Program-made: the position numbers and the translations under genes | Notes under the pieces: model-generated | The model's database searches: none | What the model was told of the DNA's origin: nothing | The model's input: the letters and a program-made list of their open reading frames with translations, nothing else | In this document: one piece after another, positions 56,127 through 64,000 of the stretch | How the letters are laid out: every line of letters begins with the position of its first letter | How positions within the stretch are numbered: the stretch's first letter is position 1 | From: Hyphomicrobiaceae bacterium | GTDB lineage: Bacteria; Pseudomonadota; Alphaproteobacteria; Rhizobiales; Hyphomicrobiaceae | Length of the DNA stretch: 64,000 bases | NCBI GenBank assembly: GCA_022844275.1 | Contig: JALHMB010000008.1 | Location: 1-64,000 of the forward strand | Direction: 5' to 3'

Positions 56127-56447
56127 CTGCTTCTCGAACTCCGGGCAAGGCTTCGCCGTCGGCGGAAATCGCGTTCGCCGTTGTTGGTCGTGTCAGGGGT
56201 GAAGTGTCAGGCCAAGACTATTGTCGTCGGCGGCCGCGGTGGCGTCGCTGCGCGAGCGAGCTGCCGCCCGCGCCCGCTTGAGGGACGTGTCCCTCAAACT
56301 CCCTCCTTTTCTGATGTTGCAAAAGACGGGTGGTCCGGCCCGTGCGCGTACGCACCCAAAACTGGGGAGTGCCCTGCCGACTGAGGTGCGGGACTGGTCC
56401 CGCTTGCGAAGCGAACATTTGTGCCGACATAGAGGCCCCTCTCGTCA
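56127..56447. other. Gap between trbJ and trbL
   Basis: In many trb operons a TrbK-type entry-exclusion gene lies here. I see no lipoprotein or TrbK-like frame. A 77-codon minus-strand frame (56218-56448) starts at an ATGATG that overlaps the trbJ stop, but its Arg/Gln-rich product resembles nothing I know. The region also holds one copy of a GC-rich repeat (56264-56355) and the short palindrome GAGGGAC/GTCCCTC (56280-56295). Confidence 0.6.
56264..56355. repeat. GC-rich dispersed repeat, copy A
   Basis: About 90 bp related to 60364-60452. The core at 56323-56348 matches the other copy in 25 of 26 positions (AAGACGGGTGGTC and GGCCCGTGCGCG around one mismatch). It lies between trbJ and trbL. 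Confidence 0.7.
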
Positions 56448-57215
56448 TCATCGACTTGCCGAATATCCAGATCCCGTGCCGACGAAGGACTTGAAGCGCC
56501 GGCGGGCTTCGTCCTCGGTCGCAAGATCGCGAGCACGGCTGACGGTCTCTGCGCGATGTTGCGCGGCGAGCAGTCCTTGCAGAGAGAGGGATTGTTTGAC
56601 GGCGAGGCTGGTGAGCTCGTTGCCAGCCTGGGCGGCTTCGAGCGCACCGACGGCGGTGCGTGATCGTGCCATGGCATCGCCGAGCAGGCGTGTGTCGGTT
56701 TCGATGCCATCGGCGATCTGGCCTTGCAGGAGGGCGGCGCGCTTGAGGCCGGCGTATTCCTCCTCCCATCGTGTCTTGGCATTGCGCACCACGTCGTCGG
56801 AGGTGAGCGCGGCCGAGACCTGTGCTGGAAAGAGGCGTTCGTAGGTGCTTTGCGTTTCCTGGAGTTTCAGTGCGATGCCCTGGCCGGCACGGAGCTGGGA
56901 TTGGATGTCGGTCAGGGTGCGCTGAAGATCGGGAGATAGCGTACTTCCAAGCCGCATGAGATTCTGATCCATCCGCAGGATCATCTGTGCCTGGTTCTGC
57001 AGGGCGCGCACCTGATTGTTGATCTGCTCAAGGGCACGGACGGCCGATAGCAGGTTCTCCTGGTAGTTCATTGGATCGAAGACAGTCAGCGCGTGCGCAC
57101 CGGGTGGGATGGCAGTGCTGGTCAGAAGTGCCAACGCGATCGCTGTGAGGACGCCACGGGCTGCACGCCGGCGGGCGGCACGGTTGGGCTTGGCCGTTAA
57201 GGGAAAGAGCGCCAA
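56448..57215 (-). other. trbJ: TrbJ-like C-terminal region of the fused frame
   Basis: This is the part of the fused frame that corresponds to TrbJ (VirB5-like minor pilus component), about 255 residues. A basic n-region RAARRRAAR precedes a hydrophobic core and a cleavage-like site (GAHA), so it may be exported if made separately. The mature part is helical with EQINNQVRALQNQAQMILRM, characteristic of TrbJ. Whether it is translated as a fusion or from an internal TTG is open. Confidence 0.65.
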
Positions 57216-59768
57216 CCGCTGCCGGAATTTGTCGTCGCTTGATGCGTCGGAGGGCGGTTGGGGCGGCTGTACCGTTGCCGGCACGTCGGATTGCGGTGGC
57301 GGCGCCGTCGCCAGGATGCGTGGCAGCGGTGGTGGTGTGGTCAGCGGGCGTTGTGCGCCGGGGAACGATAGAAGCAGATTGGCTGCCCAATCGAGACCTT
57401 TGGCGCGCAGGAAGGCATCGGCAAAGTTCGCGTCCGGCGATTCTGCAATGACGCGATCGATGAGCTTCTGGTCATCGGGCGACGAGGCGGCGGTGAGTGC
57501 GAGCGCGACAGGACCGAGGCCAAGCTCGAATAGCCGGTTGCCCTGAGCTGACTGCACATAGTAATCGCGTTTGGGTGTGGCGAGACCGAGGATCTCGATC
57601 TGGCGGCCGTTGAGTCCGAAGCGTTCATAGACGGTACGCATTTGCGGCTCAAGCGCGCGGTCGTTGGGCAGAAAGATGCGCGTTGGGCAGCTTTCGATGA
57701 GAGCCGGTGAGATAACCGAGCGCTCGATGTCGGCGAGCGATTGCGTGGCGAACAGAACCGCGACGTTCTTCTTGCGCAAGGTCTTGAGCCATTCGCGGAT
57801 GCGGGCGGCGAAGATCGGCTCGTCGAGGAAGGTCCAGGCCTCGTCGAGCACGAGCAGCGTCGGCCGTCCATCGAAACGGGCTTCGAGGCGGTGGAAGAGA
57901 TAGGTGAGCACCGGCGGGATCAGCCGCTTGTGCTGCATGAGAGGCTCCATCTCCACATGCAGAACGTCGGTGAGTGCCAGGTTCTCGGTCGCGCCGTCGA
58001 GCAGACGGCCGTAGGGGCCTTCGAGCGTGTACGGCGCCAGTGCCTGGCTCAAGGCGCTCGACTGCACGAGCACGGCAAGGCCCGTCAGCGTGCGTTCCGC
58101 TTTCGGGGCCGAGGCGAGGCTCTTCAGGGCTGTCCATAATGCGTCCTTGATTTCGGGCGTGATGGTCACGCCCTCGTTGGTGATAAGACCGCCCACCCAT
58201 TCGAGCGCGAAGGCCAACTCGCCGGGCCCGTCTATCCGCGAGAGCGGCTGCAAGGACAGCGTTCCCTCGAGGCCGAGCTCGATGCTCTCACCACCCATGG
58301 CGAGAGAGGCCGCGCGCGCCGAGCGGCCACGATCGAAGATCGCCACCTGGGCGCCGATGAAGCGGCGGAACTGAAGGGCCAGCAGCGACAAGAGCACGGA
58401 TTTGCCGGAGCCGGTCGGGCCGACGACGAAGGCATGGCCGACGTCGCCACTGTGCAGATCGAGCCGGAAGGGTGTGGCGCCCCGCGTCTCCGTCATCATG
58501 AGCGGCGGGGCATCGAGATGGCGATTCCGTTCCGGCCCTGCCCACACGGCCGAGACCGGCATCATGTGTGCTAGGTTCAAGGTGTGCACGATCGGCTGGC
58601 GTACGTTGGCATAGGGATTGCCGGGCAAGGATCCGAGCCAGGCCTCGACGGCATTGAGCGTCTCGCGGATGGTCGTGAAGCCGCGACCATTGATGATGCG
58701 CTCCAACGCCAGCAGCTTCTCGTCGGCGCGCTTGGGATCGACATCGCCAACGATCAGTGTCGTCGTCAGATAGCCGAAGGCGACGTCATCGGCGCCGAGC
58801 TCCTGCAGGGCTTCGTCCGCATCGGCGGCCTTGTTGTCGGCATCGGAGTCGACCAGGGTCGTCTCGCGATTGAACATGACCTCGCGCAGGACGGCGGCGA
58901 CGGATTTCCTTTTGGCGAACCACTGGCGCCTTAGCCTGGTGAGCTGGCGGTTGGCCTGGATCTTGTCGAGGGCAATCCAGCGCGTTGTCCATCGGTACGC
59001 GAACCCAAGATCATTGAGCGCATCGAGCAGGCCCGGCGTCGTGGTGTTCGGGAAACCCGTCACAGTCAGCAGGCGCAGGTGCTGGCGGCCGAGCTTCGGC
59101 TCGACGCCGCCAAGGAATGGCGTATCGCACAGGATGGCATCGAGGTGCGTCGGGACGGTGGGTACCGCAACGGGATGACGCTTGTCCGAGATCGTGCCGT
59201 GCAGGTAGGCGAGCGTCCCGGCATCATCGAGCGCTTCCGCCTCGGGAAGGATTGACGCCAAAAGCTCAAGGGCCCGCGTTGTCTCGGTCCCAAACCAGGC
59301 GAGTTGGCCCCAGACGTCCGCTTCGTCGCAGTACCCTTCCTGACGCTCATAGAGCAGTCGCTCCACGCGGCCCTGGTGCTCAGGCGGCGGCAGATAGAGA
59401 AGGGTCAGATAGTAACGGCTCTCATGATGAGCCCCGTCGGCCGAGAAGGACGCATAGCGCTCCTGATCGACGAGCCACGAGGCGGCATCCGCAAAGCGAT
59501 GGCCAGGATACTGATTGGCCGGCACACGCTCGGCCTCGAAGAACAAGGCCCAGCCTTCGCCGAAGCGGCGCAGCACGTTGTTGAGTCGTGCTGAGACCGC
59601 GACGAGCTCGGCATCGGTTGCGCTGTCGAGATCAGGACCCCGATAGCGGATTGTCCGCTGGAAGGATCCGTCCTTGTTCAGCACGATGCCGGGGGCGACG
59701 AGGCAGGCCCAGGGCAGATAATCGGCAAGGCCGGTCGTCGTCTTCCGATACTCGGCGAGGTTCAGCAT
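56448..59768 (-). CDS. trbE: TrbE ATPase fused in frame to TrbJ
   Basis: A single open frame of 1106 residues. Residues 1 to about 800 are the VirB4-type ATPase TrbE: N-terminus MLNLAEYRKTTTGLADYLP, Walker A GPTGSGKSVLL (450-460), Walker B TLLVLDEAWTFLD. A proline-rich linker (about 800-850) leads into a full TrbJ: a signal-like helix GVLTAIALALLTSTAIPPGA, then TVFDPMNYQENLLSAVRAL and a coiled coil. The ATG at 59768 overlaps trbD by 7 bp. No ATG lies at the TrbJ boundary. A TTG at 57215 could start a separate 255-residue TrbJ, but no strong ribosome binding site precedes it. Confidence 0.88.
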   Translation of the reverse strand: MLNLAEYRKTTTGLADYLPWACLVAPGIVLNKDGSFQRTIRYRGPDLDSATDAELVAVSARLNNVLRRFGEGWALFFEAERVPANQYPGHRFADAASWLVDQERYASFSADGAHHESRYYLTLLYLPPPEHQGRVERLLYERQEGYCDEADVWGQLAWFGTETTRALELLASILPEAEALDDAGTLAYLHGTISDKRHPVAVPTVPTHLDAILCDTPFLGGVEPKLGRQHLRLLTVTGFPNTTTPGLLDALNDLGFAYRWTTRWIALDKIQANRQLTRLRRQWFAKRKSVAAVLREVMFNRETTLVDSDADNKAADADEALQELGADDVAFGYLTTTLIVGDVDPKRADEKLLALERIINGRGFTTIRETLNAVEAWLGSLPGNPYANVRQPIVHTLNLAHMMPVSAVWAGPERNRHLDAPPLMMTETRGATPFRLDLHSGDVGHAFVVGPTGSGKSVLLSLLALQFRRFIGAQVAIFDRGRSARAASLAMGGESIELGLEGTLSLQPLSRIDGPGELAFALEWVGGLITNEGVTITPEIKDALWTALKSLASAPKAERTLTGLAVLVQSSALSQALAPYTLEGPYGRLLDGATENLALTDVLHVEMEPLMQHKRLIPPVLTYLFHRLEARFDGRPTLLVLDEAWTFLDEPIFAARIREWLKTLRKKNVAVLFATQSLADIERSVISPALIESCPTRIFLPNDRALEPQMRTVYERFGLNGRQIEILGLATPKRDYYVQSAQGNRLFELGLGPVALALTAASSPDDQKLIDRVIAESPDANFADAFLRAKGLDWAANLLLSFPGAQRPLTTPPPLPRILATAPPPQSDVPATVQPPQPPSDASSDDKFRQRLALFPLTAKPNRAARRRAARGVLTAIALALLTSTAIPPGAHALTVFDPMNYQENLLSAVRALEQINNQVRALQNQAQMILRMDQNLMRLGSTLSPDLQRTLTDIQSQLRAGQGIALKLQETQSTYERLFPAQVSAALTSDDVVRNAKTRWEEEYAGLKRAALLQGQIADGIETDTRLLGDAMARSRTAVGALEAAQAGNELTSLAVKQSLSLQGLLAAQHRAETVSRARDLATEDEARRRFKSFVGTGSGYSASR

Positions 59769-60034
59769 GCGAGCACTCCTTTGTGGCGGGCGTGGCGGGA
59801 CAGAACGGTGAGAAACTCTGGATCCTTGCGTGTGACCCAGACGGCGAAGGCATGACCGACGAACCAGATGATGATCCCGGCGATCCACAGCCGCAGGCCG
59901 AGGCCGATGGCGGCAGCGAGCGTGCCGTTGAGGATCGCGAAGCTGCGCGGAGCGCCCGCGAGCAGGATCGGCTCCGTCAACGAGCGGTGCAGCGCGACTT
60001 CGAAGCCGGGAAGCGAGGTCGGTTGTCCAAGCAT
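59762..60034 (-). CDS. trbD: Conjugal transfer protein TrbD (VirB3-like)
   Basis: Small inner-membrane protein of 90 residues. The N-terminal PGFEVALHRSLTEPILLAGAPR is the TrbD signature. Two membrane segments follow at about 32-48 and 50-66. The C-terminus DPEFLTVLSRHARHK is typical. It overlaps trbE by 7 bp and follows trbC by 22 bp. Confidence 0.94.
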   Translation of the reverse strand: MLGQPTSLPGFEVALHRSLTEPILLAGAPRSFAILNGTLAAAIGLGLRLWIAGIIIWFVGHAFAVWVTRKDPEFLTVLSRHARHKGVLAC

Positions 60035-60056
60035 GGTGCGTATAGCTCCGCGAATG

Positions 60057-60539
60057 TCAGTCGATGAGCGCGCCGCCGGCGAAGGAGAAGAACGTCAGGA
60101 AGAACGACGTGGCGGCGAAGGCGATGGAGAGCCCGAACACGATTTGGAGCAGCCGGCGCAGACCGCCGCCTATGTCCCCGAATGCGAGGCTCAAGCCGGT
60201 GACGATGATGATGACGACCGCAATCACCTTGGCGACCGGACCCTCGATCGACTCGAGAATGCGCGTGAGCGGCGCTTCCCACGGCATGCCGGAGCCGGCG
60301 GCCATAGCGGGCGTGGTGATCAGCATGAAGGCGAATGCCAATAATCGCTGCGCGAACGGGCTACCGCCCGCACCCGTTCGGGAAGACCCTAAACCCCCTT
60401 CTTTTTTTGACTTGCTGAAGACGGGTGGTCTGGCCCGTGCGCGCAGGCGCACAGAAGTGCAGAGCGTCCCGCTAGGCGGGTTGCAGGGCGGCAGCCCTGT
60501 TGCGTAGCAAGCTGCTCCGGTACGTGCGTGCATCATCAT
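60057..60539 (-). CDS. trbC: TrbC/VirB2-like pilin subunit
   Basis: A pilin precursor with a conserved part from about residue 63 on. A signal-like helix (LLAFAFMLITTPAMAAG) leads to the mature pilin with two hydrophobic helices (VAKVIAVVIIIVTGLSLAFG, FGLSIAFAATSFFLTFF). The first about 60 residues are Arg/Pro-rich and overlap repeat copy B. The ATG at 60539 overlaps the trbB stop (ATGA), supporting this start, but a shorter protein from an internal non-ATG codon cannot be excluded. Confidence 0.85.
   Translation of the reverse strand: MMMHARTGAACYATGLPPCNPPSGTLCTSVRLRARARPPVFSKSKKEGGLGSSRTGAGGSPFAQRLLAFAFMLITTPAMAAGSGMPWEAPLTRILESIEGPVAKVIAVVIIIVTGLSLAFGDIGGGLRRLLQIVFGLSIAFAATSFFLTFFSFAGGALID
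60364..60452. repeat. GC-rich dispersed repeat, copy B
   Basis: Related to the copy at 56264-56355; the 26-bp core is at 60418-60443. This copy lies within the coding region of the TrbC N-terminal extension. Confidence 0.7.
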
Positions 60540-61540
60540 GCTCCGGTTGGTCCGACGGGTCGAAGGATGGGGGTGCCGAGCGGCTTGAGCTGGTAGTCGC
60601 CGCCATCATCAAGGCCGGTGAGCTCGACGAGCGCATCGAGGCGGCGGTTGCCGCTACGGCCTGAGAGGAAGGCGATCACGTCGATGGCCTCGAGGATGAG
60701 ATCGCGCGGAACTGTGACGACGGATTCCTGCACGAGCTGCTCGAGGCGATAGATGCCGGCCTCGGCGGAGTTGGCGTGCACGGTGGTGATGCCGCCCGGA
60801 TGCCCGGTGTTCCAGGCTTTGAGCATGTCGAGCGCTTCAGGCCCACGTACCTCGCCGACGATGATGCGGTCGGGTCTGAGCCGCAGCGTCGAGCGGACCA
60901 GATCGGCGAGCGACGCAACCCCCGGCTTGGTGCGGAGTGCAACGCAATCCGTGGCAGCGCATTTGAGCTCGCGGGTGTCCTCCAGAATCAGGACGCGCTC
61001 GTCGCAATCGGCGACCTCGGCGAGCAGTGCGTTGACGAGCGTGGTTTTGCCGGAGGATGTCCCACCGACAACGAGGATGTTGCGGCGCTCGCGGACGGCG
61101 ATCGCCAGGGCACCTGCCTGCAAGGGAGACATGATGCGGGCCGCCACGTAGTCGGCGAGCCGGTAGACGACGTCGGCCGGCTTGCGGACAGAAAAGCACG
61201 GCGCCATGGCGACGGGCGGCATGATGCCTTCGAATCGCTCACCGGTCTCGGGCAGTTCCGCCGAGACGATCGGCGCGCCGGCGTGCACTTCGCGGTGCAC
61301 GTGGGCGGCGACGAGGCGGATGATGCGCTCGACCTCGGCACTGCCGATGCGTTCGCCGCTGTCCTGGCGGCCGACGCTGGCGCGATCGATCCACAACCGT
61401 CCGTCTGGGTTGACCATCACCTCGATCACGGTCGGGTCGGTCAAGGCGGCGGCGATTGCCGGACCAAAGGCCGTGCGCAGCATCTGGCGGCGGCGGCCTT
61501 GCGCCTCCTGGCTTGCGTGTATCGACAAGAGGTCAGCCAT
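60536..61540 (-). CDS. trbB: Conjugal transfer ATPase TrbB (VirB11-like)
   Basis: Hexameric secretion ATPase of 334 residues. The N-terminal domain contains VIEVMVNPDGRLWIDR. Walker A is VVGGTSSGKTTLVNALL, followed by ILEDTRELKC (Asp box) and LRPDRIIVGEVRGPEALDML (Walker B and His box region). The ATG at 61540 overlaps the copG stop by 8 bp. It energises pilus assembly with TrbE. Confidence 0.96.
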   Translation of the reverse strand: MADLLSIHASQEAQGRRRQMLRTAFGPAIAAALTDPTVIEVMVNPDGRLWIDRASVGRQDSGERIGSAEVERIIRLVAAHVHREVHAGAPIVSAELPETGERFEGIMPPVAMAPCFSVRKPADVVYRLADYVAARIMSPLQAGALAIAVRERRNILVVGGTSSGKTTLVNALLAEVADCDERVLILEDTRELKCAATDCVALRTKPGVASLADLVRSTLRLRPDRIIVGEVRGPEALDMLKAWNTGHPGGITTVHANSAEAGIYRLEQLVQESVVTVPRDLILEAIDVIAFLSGRSGNRRLDALVELTGLDDGGDYQLKPLGTPILRPVGPTGA

Positions 61541-62072
61541 GGTCGGTGTCCTTCTTGGGTTCCTCGGTTCCAGAAGCCACCTCGCGATGCGCACCATTCC
61601 CGCCTCCGGCTGCTCGCCCACGCAATGGCGCGTCGTCCGCGGTGGTGGCGAAGAGATCGGGATTGTTGCTGGCGATTGTTTCGAGCACCTCGGAGACGAG
61701 GCGATGATCGGTGGCAAGACGGCGGCCGACCTGGGCGACGAACACCTGGAAGCGTTCCCGCCCTAGAAGGCGGGCCGGCTCCTGCTCGCTTTGCGGCAAT
61801 GGCGGCGTGATCGTCAGGAAGTAACGGACGAATAGCGCCAGGGTCTCGGTGACGATCGCGACATCGCGATTGACGATGCCGACGACCTTGTGCACCTCGT
61901 CAAGGCGCCGGACGAGGACCTCTTCTGCGCCGGGCACCCTCTGCGGCTCGAGGCTCAGCCTCAGTGCTTCTTCCAGCATGGCCGACTTCGAGCCGTGCCG
62001 CTGCTGCGCAACAAGATCGAACTTGCTGGCGAGCGGGCGCGAGATGTAGAGCGCGTAGCGTTTCTTGGCCAT
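61533..62072 (-). CDS. CopG-family regulator of the conjugation operon
   Basis: A protein of 179 residues. The N-terminal ribbon-helix-helix region reads KKRYALYISRPLASKFDLVA followed by SKSAMLEEALRLSL. The middle is helical (about 55-130), and the last 30 residues are charged and disordered. The position between traG and trbB is conserved in trb-type ICEs, where these proteins are thought to regulate transfer; that role is inferred. Its start shares one base with the traG stop. Confidence 0.88.
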   Translation of the reverse strand: MAKKRYALYISRPLASKFDLVAQQRHGSKSAMLEEALRLSLEPQRVPGAEEVLVRRLDEVHKVVGIVNRDVAIVTETLALFVRYFLTITPPLPQSEQEPARLLGRERFQVFVAQVGRRLATDHRLVSEVLETIASNNPDLFATTADDAPLRGRAAGGGNGAHREVASGTEEPKKDTDHG

Positions 62073-64000
62073 CAGACCCGCACGCCTCCTGGAAATTGAA
62101 CGATGGTGTCGTCATCGTCGCCGAGTGACGGGCCAACATCGGTTTGCGGCGCAGCTTTCACCTCGGTCGCGAGATCGGCGAACAAGGGCAGGTCGTGAAC
62201 CTGGCTCACCTTGCTCTTGGTGCGCGCGATCTGTCGGGTGCGCGGCGGATCTTCCTCGCCCGTCACCATATCCGACCACGGCTTGTCGAGTTTCGGATGC
62301 GTGGTCCGCGCTTCACTCGGCCAGTCGCGGGCACGGATTGGGGGCGTGTCCGCATAGCCGCCTGATGCGAGCGGCGGCGGCGGCAGGCGGCGCGCGAGGA
62401 AATTGCGGTCGGCATAGTATTGGAGCTTCTGCCCACGGATCGGCGCCACGCCGGAAACGAGGACGAGACCCTCATCCGCGGGCAACTGCAGGATCTCGCC
62501 CGGCGTCAGCAGCGGCCGTGCCGTCTCCTGCTCCGACACGGTGACGTGCGACAGCCAGGCGGCGAGACGCCGGCCGGAGAGGTTCTTCTGTGCGCGCAGC
62601 TCCGTCGCGGTGCCAAGCGCATCTGAGAGTCGCCGGGCTGTGCGCTCGTCGTTGGGCGCGAAGGCAACGCGGACGTGGCAGTTGTCGAGAATGGCATGAT
62701 TGGGACCATACGCCTTGTCGATCTGGTGTAGCGACTGCGCGACGAGGAAGGCGCGCACGCCATAGCCGGCAAGGAAAGCGAGCGAGGACTCGAAGAAATC
62801 GAGCCGGCCGAGCGCGGGAAACTCGTCGAGCATCAGAAGGAGACGGCGCTCGTTCGCGGCACCTTCTGGTAGAGTCTCGGTCAGGCGGCGACCGATCTGG
62901 TTCAGGATCAGGCGCACAAGCGGCCGCGTGCGGGAGATGTCAGACGGTGGCACGACGAGGTAGAGCGAGACCGGACGCTCGGCCTGCATCAGATCGGCGA
63001 TCGACCAGTCCGAGGCCGATGTCGTCGCGGCGATGATCGGATCGCGATAGAGGCCGAGCAGGCTCATAGCGGTCGAGACCACGCCGGATCGTTCATTGTC
63101 GGCCTTGTTCATGAGCTCGCGTGCAATCGAGGCGACGACGGGATGCACGACTGGAGTCGTTTCCGTGCCCAGGTGATTGGTGGTCAGCATGATCGAGAGC
63201 GTGCGCCCGATCGAGCGTGTGGGATCGGAGAGGAAGGTGGCGACGCGGGACAGCGTCTTTTCCTTCTCGGCATAGAGAACGTGCAGGATGGTGCCGACCA
63301 GCAGCGCGTGGGCGGTCTTTTCCCAATGGTCGCGCTGTTCCCGCGCGCCTTCCGGATCGACGAGGATGTCGGCGATGTTCTGCACATCGCGCACCTCCAT
63401 CGCTCCCTTGCGCACCTCGAGCAGCGGGTTGAAGCGCGCCGACAAGGGATTGGTCGGATCGAACAGCAGGCAATGAGAGAAGCGCGAGCGCCAGCCGGCA
63501 GTGAGCGTCCAGTTCTCGCCCTTGATGTCGTGGATGACGGCGGAGTGGGGCCAGGTCAGAAGTGTCGGCACGACGAGGCCGACGCCTTTGCCGGAGCGTG
63601 TCGGCGCCACGGCGATAGCGTGCTCGGGGCCGTCGTGGCGCAGGTACTGGCCATCCCAGAGGCCAAGCACGATGCCCTTCTCACTGAGCAGCCCCGCGTT
63701 GCGCACATCATTCCCGTCCGCCCAGCGGGCCGAGCCATAGGTTGTTATCGTGTTCTTACGGCTGGCCCGCCGGGCGGCTCCCCCAACAGCGACGGCGCCG
63801 CCGGCAATCCCCCCGAGGGCGGCAACGGCACCGGCGCGTGCGAAGACGTCGGGCGCCTGGCTGTCGAAGGCCAGCCACCAGACGAAGAGCTTCCATGGCG
63901 CGTAGAGTTTGAGACCGAAGAGCTCGCACCATGCTGCGCCGAGCGCTGGTTGAGATCCAAGCATCGCAGCTGCCCACTGCGTGGCAACAACGAGCGATAT
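62072..64000 (-). CDS. traG: Conjugal transfer coupling protein TraG (VirD4-like), 5' end outside the window
   Basis: Coupling ATPase that delivers the relaxase-DNA complex to the secretion channel. The frame is open to the window edge, so the N-terminus is missing; at least 642 residues are visible. After membrane segments come ITTYGSARWAD, Walker A VAPTRSGKGVGLVVP, GENWTLTAGWR and Walker B LLLMLDEFPALGRLDF, then the TraG block FLVAQSLHQIDKAYGPNHA. The C-terminus is a charged, variable tail. The relaxase gene expected nearby is not in the window. Confidence 0.94.
   Translation of the reverse strand: MSLVVATQWAAAMLGSQPALGAAWCELFGLKLYAPWKLFVWWLAFDSQAPDVFARAGAVAALGGIAGGAVAVGGAARRASRKNTITTYGSARWADGNDVRNAGLLSEKGIVLGLWDGQYLRHDGPEHAIAVAPTRSGKGVGLVVPTLLTWPHSAVIHDIKGENWTLTAGWRSRFSHCLLFDPTNPLSARFNPLLEVRKGAMEVRDVQNIADILVDPEGAREQRDHWEKTAHALLVGTILHVLYAEKEKTLSRVATFLSDPTRSIGRTLSIMLTTNHLGTETTPVVHPVVASIARELMNKADNERSGVVSTAMSLLGLYRDPIIAATTSASDWSIADLMQAERPVSLYLVVPPSDISRTRPLVRLILNQIGRRLTETLPEGAANERRLLLMLDEFPALGRLDFFESSLAFLAGYGVRAFLVAQSLHQIDKAYGPNHAILDNCHVRVAFAPNDERTARRLSDALGTATELRAQKNLSGRRLAAWLSHVTVSEQETARPLLTPGEILQLPADEGLVLVSGVAPIRGQKLQYYADRNFLARRLPPPPLASGGYADTPPIRARDWPSEARTTHPKLDKPWSDMVTGEEDPPRTRQIARTKSKVSQVHDLPLFADLATEVKAAPQTDVGPSLGDDDDTIVQFPGGVRV

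Larger units (their letters stand above)
47221..64000. mobile_element. Integrative and conjugative element (partial, right end outside the window)
   Basis: The element starts in the 3' half of tRNA-Glu(CTC) and extends past the right edge. It encodes a large serine recombinase, a trb-type mating-pair-formation system (TrbB, C, D, E, J, L, F, G, I), a coupling protein (TraG), a CopG-type regulator, a DUF736 protein and a thioesterase/MFS/small-protein cargo unit. All genes are on the minus strand with tight spacing and several ATGA overlaps, so most probably form one long transcript. Relaxase, oriT, replication or partition genes and the second att site are not visible. Its extent is inferred from gene content. 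Confidence 0.8.

Noticed and set aside
1-64000. CRISPR arrays, rRNA genes or insertion sequences
   Set aside because: None seen: no regularly spaced direct repeats, no rRNA-like stretches and no DDE transposase frames with terminal inverted repeats.

Overview
The window is GC-rich, densely packed alphaproteobacterial chromosome, most likely from the Hyphomicrobiales (Rhizobiales). The evidence is gene order and family content: ruvB/ybgC/tolQRA, plsX-fabH-ihfA-merR, a TIGR02301 protein, and the long minus-strand envelope block pyrH-frr-uppS-cdsA-dxr-rseP-bamA-lpxD-fabZ-lpxA-lpxI-lpxB facing gltX-gltA. No genus is claimed. From 1 to about 47.2 kb the window is core chromosome; from about 47.2 kb to the right edge it is an integrated conjugative element that runs off the window.

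Core part, left to right. A TetR regulator; trpG-trpD (no trpC follows); a bifunctional proline-catabolic putA; tolA-tolR-tolQ, ybgC, a Tat-type metallophosphoesterase and ruvB on the minus strand (no tolB or pal beside tolA). A 427-bp intergenic region with a striking 62-nt near-perfect palindrome separates ruvB from plsX-fabH-ihfA, followed by a MerR regulator and a phosphopantetheinyl transferase. From 15.5 to 22.5 kb lie accessory metabolic genes: a nitroreductase, a DUF6166 protein, an unknown four-TM protein with a PH-like tail, a LysE-type exporter, an intradiol ring-cleavage dioxygenase, a MoeB/ThiF-like E1 enzyme, an alpha/beta-barrel-like protein and an SDR that has lost most of its catalytic residues. 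Then come gltX-gltA with a good terminator and the convergent envelope-biogenesis block. In that block LpxI carries an apparent degenerate second copy of its C-terminal domain. The core ends with a glutathione transferase, a fused indolepyruvate:ferredoxin oxidoreductase, a small internally repeated Lys/Ala protein, dapD, an exported hypothetical protein and a TrmJ-type tRNA methyltransferase with an extra DUF433-like N-terminal domain.

Mobile part. A tRNA-Glu(CTC) gene with a recognisable promoter is abutted by a large serine recombinase whose last 57 bases are read antisense out of the 3' part of the tRNA. All genes beyond it are on the minus strand, in transcriptional order traG (partial), copG, trbB, trbC, trbD, trbE fused in frame to trbJ, trbL, trbF, trbG, trbI, DUF736, an acyl-CoA thioesterase, an MFS transporter with an extra C-terminal membrane segment, a small acidic protein, and the recombinase. 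This is the mating-pair-formation and integration end of an integrative and conjugative element (ICE). Relaxase, oriT, replication genes and the far attachment site are not in the window. The most unusual items are the TrbE-TrbJ fusion, the tRNA-embedded serine recombinase, the LpxI domain duplication, the ruvB-plsX palindrome and the catalytically degenerate SDR.
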